64,000 bases of DNA from Flavobacteriaceae bacterium (lineage in GTDB: Bacteria; Bacteroidota; Bacteroidia; Flavobacteriales; Flavobacteriaceae). Below the pieces are notes generated by a model. It searched no databases and was not told the origin of the DNA. It saw nothing but the letters and a program-made list of their open reading frames with translations. The stretch's first letter is position 1, and each line of letters opens with the position of its first letter. The stretch is from positions 45,389-109,388 of the forward strand of contig PBNP01000013.1 of assembly GCA_002723295.1 (NCBI GenBank), read 5' to 3'. Shown here piece after piece: positions 35,636 through 44,609 of the stretch. A program made the translations under genes and the position numbers.

Positions 35636-36558
35636 TATCCTTTCTGTAAATTAATTTCATTAATTAGCTTTTCATTTTTTTTGTTTCTAGTATAATTTTC
35701 AATTATTTGTTTTGCACCAGCTTCAGCATTTGTAATGCTTGCTATATGTGGTGTTATTTTTATTTTTTCATGATTCCATAATGGACTTGATTCAGGAAGC
35801 GGTTCTTTTTCAAAAACATCTAAAAATGCTCCTGTAAGGATACCATTATCTAAAGCTTTTATGATATCTATCTCATTTTGAACCTTTCCTCTTGCTACAT
35901 TAATTAAATATGTTGGGGTTTTTAATTTATTGAAAAGCTTTTCTGAAAGAAGGTTGTGTGTTTTTGGCGTATAAGGAACAGTGCAAACTAAAACATTTAT
36001 TTTACTTAAAAACTCCTTCATTTGGTTGCCATAAAAACAATTAATCCCGTCAATTTTTTTATGACTTAGGCTATAACCACAAACATCAAAACCAATATTT
36101 TTTAGTTTAATAGCTGCATCACTTCCAAGAACACCCAAACCTAGAAAACCTATCGAAATATCAATTTCAGGACTTAAATTGTGATCCCAAACTTTGTTTT
36201 TCTGATCCTTAATATACTTATCAAATTTTCTATGATATTGAAGAATAGCCATAATTATATAATTAGACATAGAAAACGAAAGCAAAGGGTCAACTATTCT
36301 TGTAATTTTCACTCCCTTTGGAATATCTGGATCTGAAATTAAGTGATCAACTCCAGCACCAAGAGAACAAATCAAATTTAAGTTTTTAAAAGTTTTTAAA
36401 ACCCCCTTTGGATGGTTCCAGACTAGGGCAGTAGTAATTAAATCTTTGTTTTGAATTTCTTCTAATGATTGAATATCCCAATTGGGAATTAATTTTCCAA
36501 AAGCATCAATCCATTTTTCCCTCTCGGAATAGGGACATATTAGAATTACATTTTTCAT
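35632..36558 (-). CDS. D-2-hydroxyacid dehydrogenase (GhrA-like)
   Basis: A 308-residue NAD(P)-dependent enzyme reducing 2-oxoacids such as glyoxylate or hydroxypyruvate. The Rossmann motif GFLGLGVLGSDAA is near 140. The substrate-binding/catalytic Arg is in INVARGKVQNE, Glu in VFEKEPLP and His in KITPHIASITN. Length and motifs fit the GhrA subgroup. The start overlaps the stop of the small membrane gene upstream (ATGA), implying translational coupling. Confidence 0.88.
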   Translation of the reverse strand: MKNVILICPYSEREKWIDAFGKLIPNWDIQSLEEIQNKDLITTALVWNHPKGVLKTFKNLNLICSLGAGVDHLISDPDIPKGVKITRIVDPLLSFSMSNYIIMAILQYHRKFDKYIKDQKNKVWDHNLSPEIDISIGFLGLGVLGSDAAIKLKNIGFDVCGYSLSHKKIDGINCFYGNQMKEFLSKINVLVCTVPYTPKTHNLLSEKLFNKLKTPTYLINVARGKVQNEIDIIKALDNGILTGAFLDVFEKEPLPESSPLWNHEKIKITPHIASITNAEAGAKQIIENYTRNKKNEKLINEINLQKGY

Positions 36559-36737
36559 TTTTGTTTATACCACTTTAACCCTGTAATAATTATCAATATT
36601 GAAAATAAAAAAAAAGGGATATTAAGCATCCATTCCTTAAATATTTGTTTGTTGGCGACTATATTAATTGTCCATAGTAACTGTCCAATAAAATAAATAA
36701 TGAATGATATTAAAAAAAGTAGTTTGACCCTTTTCAT
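36555..36737 (-). CDS. Small two-helix membrane protein
   Basis: A 60-residue protein that is nearly all membrane: helices at about 7-27 and 36-54 with a basic N-terminus and C-terminus (MKRVK, KWYKQK). The family is not recognised. The 4-base ATGA overlap with the dehydrogenase gene supports its being real. Confidence 0.6.
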   Translation of the reverse strand: MKRVKLLFLISFIIYFIGQLLWTINIVANKQIFKEWMLNIPFFLFSILIIITGLKWYKQK

Positions 36738-36786
36738 TAATTACAAATTAACCCATTATAAATTCAAAGACAAGAATGTTCTTATT

Positions 36787-37236
36787 TTATTTACAATTAT
36801 AATCTGCTGCTTTTGTTGCAATCTGTGTTTGAGGTTTTACATTTACTTTATATCCTAGTGAGTTTGCCCATCCTTTGGCTGCTGAAATTAATTTATTTGA
36901 TTTAAAATTTTCATCTTCATTGTAGTCCATATCTATTTGAAGATTAACATTAATCTGTTTGCTTAACCATTCAGCGACATCAATACTAAGTTCAGCCTCA
37001 TGCCATAGTCTATTCCACATATCTTCAATAATAATCTGTTTTTTTTTATTTAAGATATAGTGAACACCTCTGTTTCCATATCTATAGGCTATTACGGTAC
37101 AATAAACAGTTTTCTTTCCAACATTTTGTGAATCTGACCCAATATGAATTTGCAGATAAGGATAATCTTTCAGTAAATTCAACGTGTGTTGTAAGGGTTC
37201 TATTCTATTGCCTTTTATATCTTTGAAAACTAACAT
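36787..37236 (-). CDS. RNase H-like YkuK family protein
   Basis: A 149-residue soluble protein of the DUF458/YkuK family, with the RNase H-like core: IHIGSDSQNVGKKTVYCTVIAYRYGNRG (first acidic strand), EAELSIDVAEWL and INLQIDMDYNEDENFKSNKL in the middle, and AAKGWANSLGYKVNVKPQTQIATKAADY at the end. Biochemical function is not established for the family. It is divergent from the 59-residue membrane protein. Confidence 0.78.
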   Translation of the reverse strand: MLVFKDIKGNRIEPLQHTLNLLKDYPYLQIHIGSDSQNVGKKTVYCTVIAYRYGNRGVHYILNKKKQIIIEDMWNRLWHEAELSIDVAEWLSKQINVNLQIDMDYNEDENFKSNKLISAAKGWANSLGYKVNVKPQTQIATKAADYNCK

Positions 37237-37283
37237 AAGTAAATTAAACCTTCAATAAGGTAGTAATTTTTTATATTGATAAA

Positions 37284-37463
37284 ATGAGCAATTCTTTTTT
37301 TTATTTTTCATTGGCAATAGGAGTTGCTCTAGGCGCTTGGGGGAGCTATTTAACTGAGCAAAAAAACAGAAGCAGACAATTAGGCTTTTTATTAGGTTTT
37401 TTCTTTGGAATTATTGGTATTTTAATAATAGTTTTATTAATTAATAAAAAACCTAGATCTTAA
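37284..37463 (+). CDS. Small membrane protein (59 aa, below the ORF-track cutoff)
   Basis: An ATG-to-TAA frame encoding 59 residues with two hydrophobic helices (FFYFSLAIGVALGAWGSYL and GFLLGFFFGIIGILIIVLLI) separated by a charged loop (TEQKNRSRQ). This pattern resembles small 'superinfection immunity' or lipoprotein-associated membrane peptides, but I cannot assign a family. It has no overlap with other genes and its codon use is like its neighbours. Confidence 0.6.
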   Translation: MSNSFFYFSLAIGVALGAWGSYLTEQKNRSRQLGFLLGFFFGIIGILIIVLLINKKPRS

Positions 37464-37495
37464 TTTTTTTATAACTTCAATAAAAACTAAAAACT

Positions 37496-38923
37496 ATGAA
37501 AATTAAACATATTGCTATTTCCTTTTTAATTTGTGGATATTTAAATGCACAAAAGAGCATCAAGTTAAAAGATGAGGTTATAAATTCTATTGATGTGCAA
37601 TCTAAACAATTAATAAATATTAGTAATAAAATATGGAGTGCTGCGGAAATTGCATTTCAAGAATCTATCTCTTCACAAACTTTAATTGAATATGCTAAAG
37701 CTAATGGTTTTAATGTTAAAGAGGGCGTAGCTGAAACACCAACTGCTTTTGTTGCTAGTTATGGATCTGGAAGGCCTATTATTGGCATATTAGGGGAGTT
37801 TGATGCACTACCTGGGCTTTCTCAAAAAGCAAACCCATATAAAGACCCTTTCAAGGAAGGTAATCCAGGACATGGGTGTGGTCATAATTTGTTTGGAACA
37901 GCTAGTCTTGGTGCAGCAGTAGCAATAAAAAATTTAATTCAACAAGGTAAAATAAAAGGAACGGTCAAGTTTTATGGCACTCCTGCCGAAGAGAAGTTTT
38001 TTGGAAAATTATGGATGGCAAGAGAAGGCCTGTTTGATGACCTAGATGTATGTTTAGATTGGCATCCTGGAGATAATACTGAAGCAGATGTACAAACTTC
38101 CCTTGCGCTTGTTGATTTTATTATAGAGTTCTATGGACAAGCTGCACATGCTTCTGCCGATCCTTGGAATGGAAGAAGTGCTTCTGATGCTTTAGAGTTA
38201 TATACCCACGGAATTAATGCATACCGAGAACATGTAAAGCCTACAGTTAGAATACATTATGATATTCAAGATGCAGGAAAAGTTGTTAATGTTGTTCCTG
38301 ATTATTCAAGAATTTGGGTCAGAGTTCGTGATACAAAAAGGGAGGGAATGACACCCGTTTACAATCGCGTGAAAGCTATGGCAGAAGGAGCTGCTATTCT
38401 TGCTGATGTTACTCATAAATTTAGCCTAGTCTCCGGAATTCATGAAATTTTACCCAATAGAGCCGGCGGTGAGGCTATTCAGAAAAATTTAGAATATTTA
38501 GGAAATATTGAATATACTCAATCAGAATTAGAGTTTGCTTACAAAATTCAAGAAGCTACAAAAAAACCAAAATTAGGAATTGACGGTAAAATAAAGCCAC
38601 TAAGACAAACACTTGAAAATCCTGGAGGAGGTTCCACGGATGTTGGAGATGTTAGTTTTATTGTTCCTGTTGTTCGATTAAGTGCAACCACAGCACCAAT
38701 TGGCACCCCTTGGCATTCATGGGCTGTTGTTGCGTGTGGGGGAATGTCTATAGGTCATAAAGGAATGGTACACGCATCTAAGGCGTTAGCGATGACAATG
38801 GTTGATATGTTTACAAATACTAAACTTGTAGCTAAAGTTAAACAGGAATTCAAAAAAAGGAAAGGGGATTATAAATATAAAGGAATGGTGCCTGAAGGGC
38901 CTCCTCCAATTGGCAAGGAGTAA
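37496..38923 (+). CDS. Secreted M20D amidohydrolase, AbgB-like
   Basis: A 475-residue protein with signal peptide (IKHIAISFLICGYLNAQ). It matches the aminobenzoyl-glutamate utilisation B type of M20D enzymes: ILGEFDALPGLSQKANPYKDP, GNPGHGCGHNLFGTASLGAA (metal Cys-His), FYGTPAEEKFFGK (Glu), a dimerisation domain (AAHASADPWNGRSASDA) and the late motif GGGSTDVGDVSF. It hydrolyses N-acyl or p-aminobenzoyl amino acids, here outside the cytoplasm. The adjoining AGCS transporter could import a released amino acid. Confidence 0.88.
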   Translation: MKIKHIAISFLICGYLNAQKSIKLKDEVINSIDVQSKQLINISNKIWSAAEIAFQESISSQTLIEYAKANGFNVKEGVAETPTAFVASYGSGRPIIGILGEFDALPGLSQKANPYKDPFKEGNPGHGCGHNLFGTASLGAAVAIKNLIQQGKIKGTVKFYGTPAEEKFFGKLWMAREGLFDDLDVCLDWHPGDNTEADVQTSLALVDFIIEFYGQAAHASADPWNGRSASDALELYTHGINAYREHVKPTVRIHYDIQDAGKVVNVVPDYSRIWVRVRDTKREGMTPVYNRVKAMAEGAAILADVTHKFSLVSGIHEILPNRAGGEAIQKNLEYLGNIEYTQSELEFAYKIQEATKKPKLGIDGKIKPLRQTLENPGGGSTDVGDVSFIVPVVRLSATTAPIGTPWHSWAVVACGGMSIGHKGMVHASKALAMTMVDMFTNTKLVAKVKQEFKKRKGDYKYKGMVPEGPPPIGKE

Positions 38924-38924
38924 C

Positions 38925-40274
38925 TTAAATCCAATTACGAGATTTCATTTCTTTTTTTACATGAGGAGAAAGCCAAATTATTGCAATCATATTAGGAATG
39001 CACATTAATGCAAAGGCTAAGTCTATAATTCCTATTACTACCTCTACGGTAACTATTGCTGAAAAAACTATACTTGCGATATAGAAGTAGTTATATAGAT
39101 ATCCCCACTTAGTACTTGTAATAAAACCAAAACATTTTACTCCATAATAAGAATAGGTAAGTAAGGTGGATATGCCAAAGATAAAAACCATAATTAAAAG
39201 CAAAACATCTCCAAATCCAAAGAATAATCTTCTAAAAGCCTCTAAAGTAAGGACAATGCCATTTAATCCTGGCTCAAGATATGCACCACTAATTATAACA
39301 ATTAATCCTGTTATTGTACAAACTAAAACGGTGTCTAATAGCGGTCCTAGCATTGCAACTAGACCTTCATCTGTTCCTTTAGAGCTTTGAGATTGACCGT
39401 GATACATAGGGGCATTTCCCACACCACTTTCATTAGAAAAAACAGCCCTTCTAACCCCAAGTATAACTAGAGCCCAAAAACTTCCTGTTACAGCACTCCC
39501 TAATTGAAAAGCTTCAAAAAATATCATTTTAAATGTAGGTATGATTGCATTATAGTTATTAGCTAGAATAAAAACCCCTAGCAAAAAGTACAAACCCACC
39601 ATAAATGGAACGAGGTTTGATGTAACTCTTACAATTGATCTAAGGCCTCCAAAAATAACTGAAGCACTTATTATTGATAATAGAATTCCAATTAATACTT
39701 TCCACCCTAAATCTCCAAATAAAATATATTGATTAGGATCTATAACATTCATAAAAGTTTGTGTCAATTGATTAGCAGTGAAAGCAGGGAGAACTCCAAA
39801 AAAACCTGCAATAGAAAACCATATTGCTAGTGGTTTCCCCCATCTTTTAATTCCAATATTCATATAATACATAGGCCCCCCCAAAGGTTCTCCTGTAATT
39901 GTTGTTTCTCTTAATTGAACTGATAAAGAGCAGGAAAAAAACTTAATTATGGAACCAATAACCGCTGTTATCCACATCCATATTAATACACCTGGCCCAC
40001 CCATGTGAATTGCTATTGCTACACCAGAGATGTTTCCTAAGCCAACAGTTGCAGCTAAAACAGCAGACAATGCTTGAAATCTAGAAATCCCTTTTTTTTC
40101 TTCTTTTTTTAAAAGCAGATTAAACGCTTCTTTAATTCTTGTTAATGGAAATGCTTTTGAATAAAACATTAGAAAAAGACCTCCTCCTATAACAACAAAT
40201 AACATTACCCACTCTAATGGAGCTATAATGATGGATAAAACATATTCTATAGAGGAAATTAATTCATTCATCAA
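38925..40274 (-). CDS. Alanine/glycine:cation symporter (AGCS family)
   Basis: A 449-residue inner-membrane protein with about ten helices and the AGCS signature AVLAATVGLGNISGVAIAIHMGGPGVLIWMW, plus GGPMYYMNIGIKRWGKP and FSNESGVGNAPMYHGQSQS. It imports alanine or glycine with Na+ or H+. It is convergent, with a 1-base gap, to the secreted amidohydrolase, which may supply its substrate; that link is inferred. Confidence 0.9.
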   Translation of the reverse strand: MMNELISSIEYVLSIIIAPLEWVMLFVVIGGGLFLMFYSKAFPLTRIKEAFNLLLKKEEKKGISRFQALSAVLAATVGLGNISGVAIAIHMGGPGVLIWMWITAVIGSIIKFFSCSLSVQLRETTITGEPLGGPMYYMNIGIKRWGKPLAIWFSIAGFFGVLPAFTANQLTQTFMNVIDPNQYILFGDLGWKVLIGILLSIISASVIFGGLRSIVRVTSNLVPFMVGLYFLLGVFILANNYNAIIPTFKMIFFEAFQLGSAVTGSFWALVILGVRRAVFSNESGVGNAPMYHGQSQSSKGTDEGLVAMLGPLLDTVLVCTITGLIVIISGAYLEPGLNGIVLTLEAFRRLFFGFGDVLLLIMVFIFGISTLLTYSYYGVKCFGFITSTKWGYLYNYFYIASIVFSAIVTVEVVIGIIDLAFALMCIPNMIAIIWLSPHVKKEMKSRNWI

Positions 40275-40289
40275 TATAATTTTTGCTAA

Positions 40290-40955
40290 TTATTCTTTAA
40301 TAACTATATAAGTCGCTTTAACTCCAGTAGCCAAATTCCATCTATTAGCTCCTGCCAATATACCAGAATGAGTATAAACTTTAACCTCTGCAGTATTTGG
40401 ACCACTTTCTCCTTGATTTAGAGCGATAAAATCAACTCGATTAAACCCTTCTTCTAATTCTACATTAAGACTTTTAAATCGCTCTTCAAGTAATATGCTG
40501 CCTATAACAATTTTGTCATTAACTTTTATTTGTATTAAATCCCCATCTGGATATTCATGATCTCTAAGGATAATGTTAACAAAACCTTCTTTAGTTCTGA
40601 AATCTCCTAAATACATGTCGTTTTTGAAATTATTAGGGTTTTTATTTTTCTCACCTTTTTTTCTATTTAGTTTTGAAGTGTAAAATTCTCCAGGATTTAT
40701 AAATTTTTCTTGATTACTCATATCTATTTTTGGGGAAGAAATATTTGATGGAGTTTTTAAGTCAATTTTTTTGTTTTTCAATGTATATTTCAAAAAATTG
40801 TTTTTTTCTGGCTTAGAATTTAATAAGGGGGTCAAATTTTCTTTAGATTGTTGAAGCAACTCCTTTTTATTATCAGATTGTGCATTAATAATCAATGCAT
40901 TAGAAAACAACACAAAAGTTAAAGAATATTTAAAAAGAAGATATAAACGCACCAT
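40290..40955 (-). CDS. Secreted protein of unknown function
   Basis: A 221-residue protein with a signal peptide (LTFVLFSNALIINAQ), a Lys-rich disordered middle and a compact beta-rich C-terminal half. The latter has a well-kept pattern (DGDLIQIKVNDKIVIGSILL, GFNRVDFIALNQGESGPNTAEVKVYTHSG, WNLATGVKATYIVIK). This half resembles a conserved secreted domain of marine Flavobacteriia, but no function is known to me. It lies 15 bases upstream of the AGCS gene on the same strand. Confidence 0.6.
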   Translation of the reverse strand: MVRLYLLFKYSLTFVLFSNALIINAQSDNKKELLQQSKENLTPLLNSKPEKNNFLKYTLKNKKIDLKTPSNISSPKIDMSNQEKFINPGEFYTSKLNRKKGEKNKNPNNFKNDMYLGDFRTKEGFVNIILRDHEYPDGDLIQIKVNDKIVIGSILLEERFKSLNVELEEGFNRVDFIALNQGESGPNTAEVKVYTHSGILAGANRWNLATGVKATYIVIKE

Positions 40956-41094
40956 AATTTCTAAAAATACTAATAACTTAACAAATGGAATGTTTTAGTT
41001 TGGATCATTAACATTGTTTTAGTATAGAAATTTATTTGTAACATTGAGATATTAAGAATCAAATAATATATCTTGAACTGCTTATTTTTTATTT

Positions 41095-42885
41095 ATGAAA
41101 CTTGAAATTATTGATTGGTCTATACTTGTAGTTTTTTTTATAATACTCCTATCTATAGGGTTTTTTGCATCAAAAAAAGCAGGAAAAAACATAAATGAGT
41201 TCTTTCTTTCTGGAAGAAATATGCCATGGTGGCTTTTGGGGGTATCAATGGTTGCTACTACTTTTTCAGCAGACACTCCTAATCTTGTAACTGATATTGT
41301 TAGAACTAATGGTGTTTCTGGAAATTGGGTATGGTGGGCTTTTTTATTGACAGGGATGTTAACGGTTTTTGTTTATGCCAAACTATGGAGAAGATCAGAA
41401 GTATTAACTGATCTTGAATTTTATGAATTAAGATATGGTGGAAAGGGAGCAGCCTTTTTAAGAGGATTTAGAGCTGTTTATTTAGGAGTTTTTTTTAATA
41501 TTATGATAATGGCTACAGTATGTTTAGCTGGAATTAAAATTGGAAGCGTCATGCTAGGGCTTTCTCCTGTTCAAACACTCTTAATTGCTTCTACAGTAAC
41601 AGTCATTTATAGTTCACTTGGTGGACTTAAAGGAGTAATAATGACAGATTTTTTTCAATTTAGTTTGGCAATGTTAGCTACTTTTTGGGCAGCTGGAGTA
41701 ATTGTTAATTTACCTCAAGTTGGAGGATTATCAGAACTTATTTCTCACCCCAATATAATTCCTAAACTTGATTTAATCCCTGATATTTCTAATCGAGAAT
41801 TATTTTTGATTGTTTTTATTTTACCTATTGCTGTTCAATGGTGGAGTGTTTGGTACCCTGGCGCTGAACCTGGAGGAGGAGGATATGTTGCGCAGCGAAT
41901 GTTATCGGCTAAGGACGAAAATCATGCTGTATGGGCAACATTGCTTTTTAATTTTATGCATTATGCTGTTAGGCCTTGGCCATGGATATTAATCGCATTA
42001 GCATCATTAATCGTTTTTCCAAGTCTTAATGATTTAGAGTTGGCGTTTCCACAAATTGATAAAAGTATAATTGGACATGATTTAGCATATCCAGCAATGA
42101 TGACACTTTTACCCCCAGGACTTTTAGGGTTATTATTAGCTTCTTTAGCAGCAGCATTTATGTCAACCATTGCTTCCCATTTAAATTGGGGATCTTCATA
42201 TGTGGTTAATGATTTTTATAAGAGGTTTTTCGATCCAAAGGCTTCAGAAAAAAAACTTGTACTTATGGGAAGAATTACAACAATTTTATTAATGCTTCTT
42301 TCTTGCCTTTTAGCTCTTTTATTAAGTAATGCTCTTCAAGCTTTTGCTATTTTACTTCAAATTGGCGCTGGAACAGGATTATTATTTATACTTAGATGGT
42401 TTTGGTATAGAATCAATATCTACAGTGAAATTTCTGCTATGGTTATTTCATTTATTATAGCATTGTATCTACAAATTATTCATCCAAGATTAGGCTTTGA
42501 AATTATATCTGTTGAGAGCCAATTAATTATTGGCGTTTCAATTACAACTTTTTCATGGATTGTAATTACCTATTTAACACCTTTAGAAGACAAAGAGGTT
42601 TTAAGAGAATTTTATAAAAAAATTCAACCAGGTGGAAGAGGCTGGAAAAAAGTAGTAGAGCAAGCGAGAAAGGATGGAATAAATATTGAAGGGAAAAAGG
42701 AAGCTTGGGATGTTCCTAATGGAATTATTTGTATGATTTTAGGTTGTTTTTTTATTTATAGTATTCTTTTTTCAATAGGCTATTTTCTTTATTCTAAATT
42801 TAAGTTTGCAATTTTTTTACTTATAGTTTCCGTTATTTCTTTAACCCTTTTACAAAAAGCCTGGAAGAAGCTAAAAACGGATTAA
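41095..42885 (+). CDS. Sodium:solute symporter family protein
   Basis: A 596-residue SSS-family transporter with about 13-14 helices, opening DWSILVVFFIILLSIGFFASKKAGKNINEFFLSGRNMPWWLLGVSMVATTFSADTPN, the classical SLC5-like start with the Na+ site region. SSLGGLKGVIMTDFFQF and ASLAAAFMSTIASHLNWGSSYVVNDFY follow. Substrate unknown; large members of this group often carry sugars or other organic solutes. It is not close to the VC_2705 symporter at 5889 and has no DUF4212 partner. Confidence 0.85.
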   Translation: MKLEIIDWSILVVFFIILLSIGFFASKKAGKNINEFFLSGRNMPWWLLGVSMVATTFSADTPNLVTDIVRTNGVSGNWVWWAFLLTGMLTVFVYAKLWRRSEVLTDLEFYELRYGGKGAAFLRGFRAVYLGVFFNIMIMATVCLAGIKIGSVMLGLSPVQTLLIASTVTVIYSSLGGLKGVIMTDFFQFSLAMLATFWAAGVIVNLPQVGGLSELISHPNIIPKLDLIPDISNRELFLIVFILPIAVQWWSVWYPGAEPGGGGYVAQRMLSAKDENHAVWATLLFNFMHYAVRPWPWILIALASLIVFPSLNDLELAFPQIDKSIIGHDLAYPAMMTLLPPGLLGLLLASLAAAFMSTIASHLNWGSSYVVNDFYKRFFDPKASEKKLVLMGRITTILLMLLSCLLALLLSNALQAFAILLQIGAGTGLLFILRWFWYRINIYSEISAMVISFIIALYLQIIHPRLGFEIISVESQLIIGVSITTFSWIVITYLTPLEDKEVLREFYKKIQPGGRGWKKVVEQARKDGINIEGKKEAWDVPNGIICMILGCFFIYSILFSIGYFLYSKFKFAIFLLIVSVISLTLLQKAWKKLKTD

Positions 42886-44202
42886 TTAGCCTATTATCAT
42901 CCCTGCTATAGTAGCTGAAAGAAGAGAGACTAGTGTGCCAGCTATCATCGCTTTTAATCCCAACTCAATTAAAATAGGTTTTATTTTAGGCGCTATTACC
43001 CCTATACCTCCAACTTGTATTCCAATTGAAGCAAAATTTGCAAAACCACATAACATATAAGTCGCCATGACCACCGATTTTTCATAGCTAAAATGAAGTG
43101 CATTTCCAGCATTTTTTAGGTCAACAAGTTGAGGAAATGCAATAAATTCGCTTGCCGCTAATTTGACTCCAAGTAATTGTCCCATTAGCATAATATCTGT
43201 TTGAGAAACTCCTATTATCCACATTAGTGGAGCAAAAATAGAGCCTAGAATAAATTCTACTGATAGTTTTGAATATGGAGTGTTTTCTGCGATTAATGAA
43301 TTAATTCCAAAATCACCAATTGCACCTAGAATACCATTTAAAAGGGCAATTAAGGCTATAAAAACTAAAAGCATTGCTGCAACATTTATTGCCATTCTTA
43401 CACCTTCATTAGTGCCTTTAGAAATTGCCGATAGAAAATTTTCTCCAATTTTCGAGTATGATACTGAAAGAGAACAATTTATTTCTTGAGTTTGAGGGTA
43501 AATCATTTTGGAGATTACTATTGCGCCTGGTGCAGCCATTACTGATGCAGCAATTAGACTTTTTGCAAAAAAAAGTCTTTCAACAGGACTGTCTCCACCT
43601 AGAAGAGCAATATATGCACCTAAAACACTTCCTGCTACTGTTGCCATTCCCCCAACCATAACTAAAAATATTTCTGAACGATTCATTTTTTCCAAATAAG
43701 CTTTTATTAATAGAGGAGCTTCAGTTTGTCCTAAAAATATATTTCCCCCAATAGATAAACTCTCACTACCAGATAAATTAAAAACCTTGGTTAAACACCA
43801 GGCAAGAAACCTTACAATTTTTTGAATTATTCCATAATAATACCCGATTGAGGTTAGAGCAGAAAAGAAAATTATAACAGGTAGAGCTTGGAAGGCAAAT
43901 ACAAATCCAGTTGTTTCAGTTTTTCCCAAATCACCTAATAGCATATATGTCCCAGCGCCAGTATATTCAAGAATATTAACAAAAAAACTACCAACAATTT
44001 CAAATAAATATGAGATTAAATCAATTTTTATAACTCCAACACCAATAAATATTTGAGCAAAAAGGCCAATACCAACAACTCTCCAGTTAATTGCTTTTTT
44101 GTTTGTGCTAAAAACATAAGCTAGCAATAATAAAAACCCTATACCAACTATACCTCTAAGGGTTGATTCAATTGAAATTCCAGTACTTGGTGTTAATTCC
44201 AT
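42886..44202 (-). CDS. Concentrative nucleoside transporter (NupC/CNT family)
   Basis: A 438-residue inner-membrane protein with about ten helices. CNT motifs are seen in ESLSIGGNIFLGQTEAPLLIKAYL, MVGGMATVAGSVLGAY, and ASEFIAFPQL with KSVVMATYMLCGFANFASIGIQVGGIG. It takes up nucleosides with Na+ or H+. Its stop directly abuts the stop of the convergent SSS gene. Confidence 0.9.
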   Translation of the reverse strand: MELTPSTGISIESTLRGIVGIGFLLLLAYVFSTNKKAINWRVVGIGLFAQIFIGVGVIKIDLISYLFEIVGSFFVNILEYTGAGTYMLLGDLGKTETTGFVFAFQALPVIIFFSALTSIGYYYGIIQKIVRFLAWCLTKVFNLSGSESLSIGGNIFLGQTEAPLLIKAYLEKMNRSEIFLVMVGGMATVAGSVLGAYIALLGGDSPVERLFFAKSLIAASVMAAPGAIVISKMIYPQTQEINCSLSVSYSKIGENFLSAISKGTNEGVRMAINVAAMLLVFIALIALLNGILGAIGDFGINSLIAENTPYSKLSVEFILGSIFAPLMWIIGVSQTDIMLMGQLLGVKLAASEFIAFPQLVDLKNAGNALHFSYEKSVVMATYMLCGFANFASIGIQVGGIGVIAPKIKPILIELGLKAMIAGTLVSLLSATIAGMIIG

Positions 44203-44260
44203 ATAATTGGAGATGTTAATTGAAAAATAGATAAATTATTAATTCTACAATTTTTAAAAG

Positions 44261-44530
44261 TTAATTTTTTGATTTTTTTTTGTCCATAGATTCTTTTTTA
44301 CGCTTTAATTTTTCTTGAGCGGCAATTACAGTGTCAATTAAATCAGATTTGGTATCCATATATTTTATAAGCTCTTTTATTTTTTCTTCTTCTTCTTGTT
44401 TTTGCTTTTCCTTTTCCTTTTCCTCTGAAATAGTATCACGAATATTTTGAATTGTACTTAGTGTAAATCCAATAACAATACATATACATATGAAAATTGC
44501 AAACCATTCTTCAGCTTCAGATAAATACAT
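44261..44530 (-). CDS. Small membrane-anchored coiled-coil protein
   Basis: An 89-residue protein with one N-terminal helix (EWFAIFICICIVIGFTLSTI) followed by a long charged coiled coil (EEKEKEKQKQEEEEKIKEL ... AQEKLKRKKESMDKKKSKN). Family not recognised. It lies upstream of the nucleoside transporter gene on the same strand, 58 bases away. Confidence 0.6.
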   Translation of the reverse strand: MYLSEAEEWFAIFICICIVIGFTLSTIQNIRDTISEEKEKEKQKQEEEEKIKELIKYMDTKSDLIDTVIAAQEKLKRKKESMDKKKSKN

Positions 44531-44609
44531 GATACCAATTTAGATTAAAAAAAATCATCTTGCCAATTTTATTTAAGAACTTTAATCAAACTCTTTTGTA
44601 TTTTTATAC

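Noticed and set aside
36762-36785. AAGAATGTTCTT palindrome downstream of the YkuK gene
   Set aside because: Short and expected by chance in AT-rich sequence; no supporting context.
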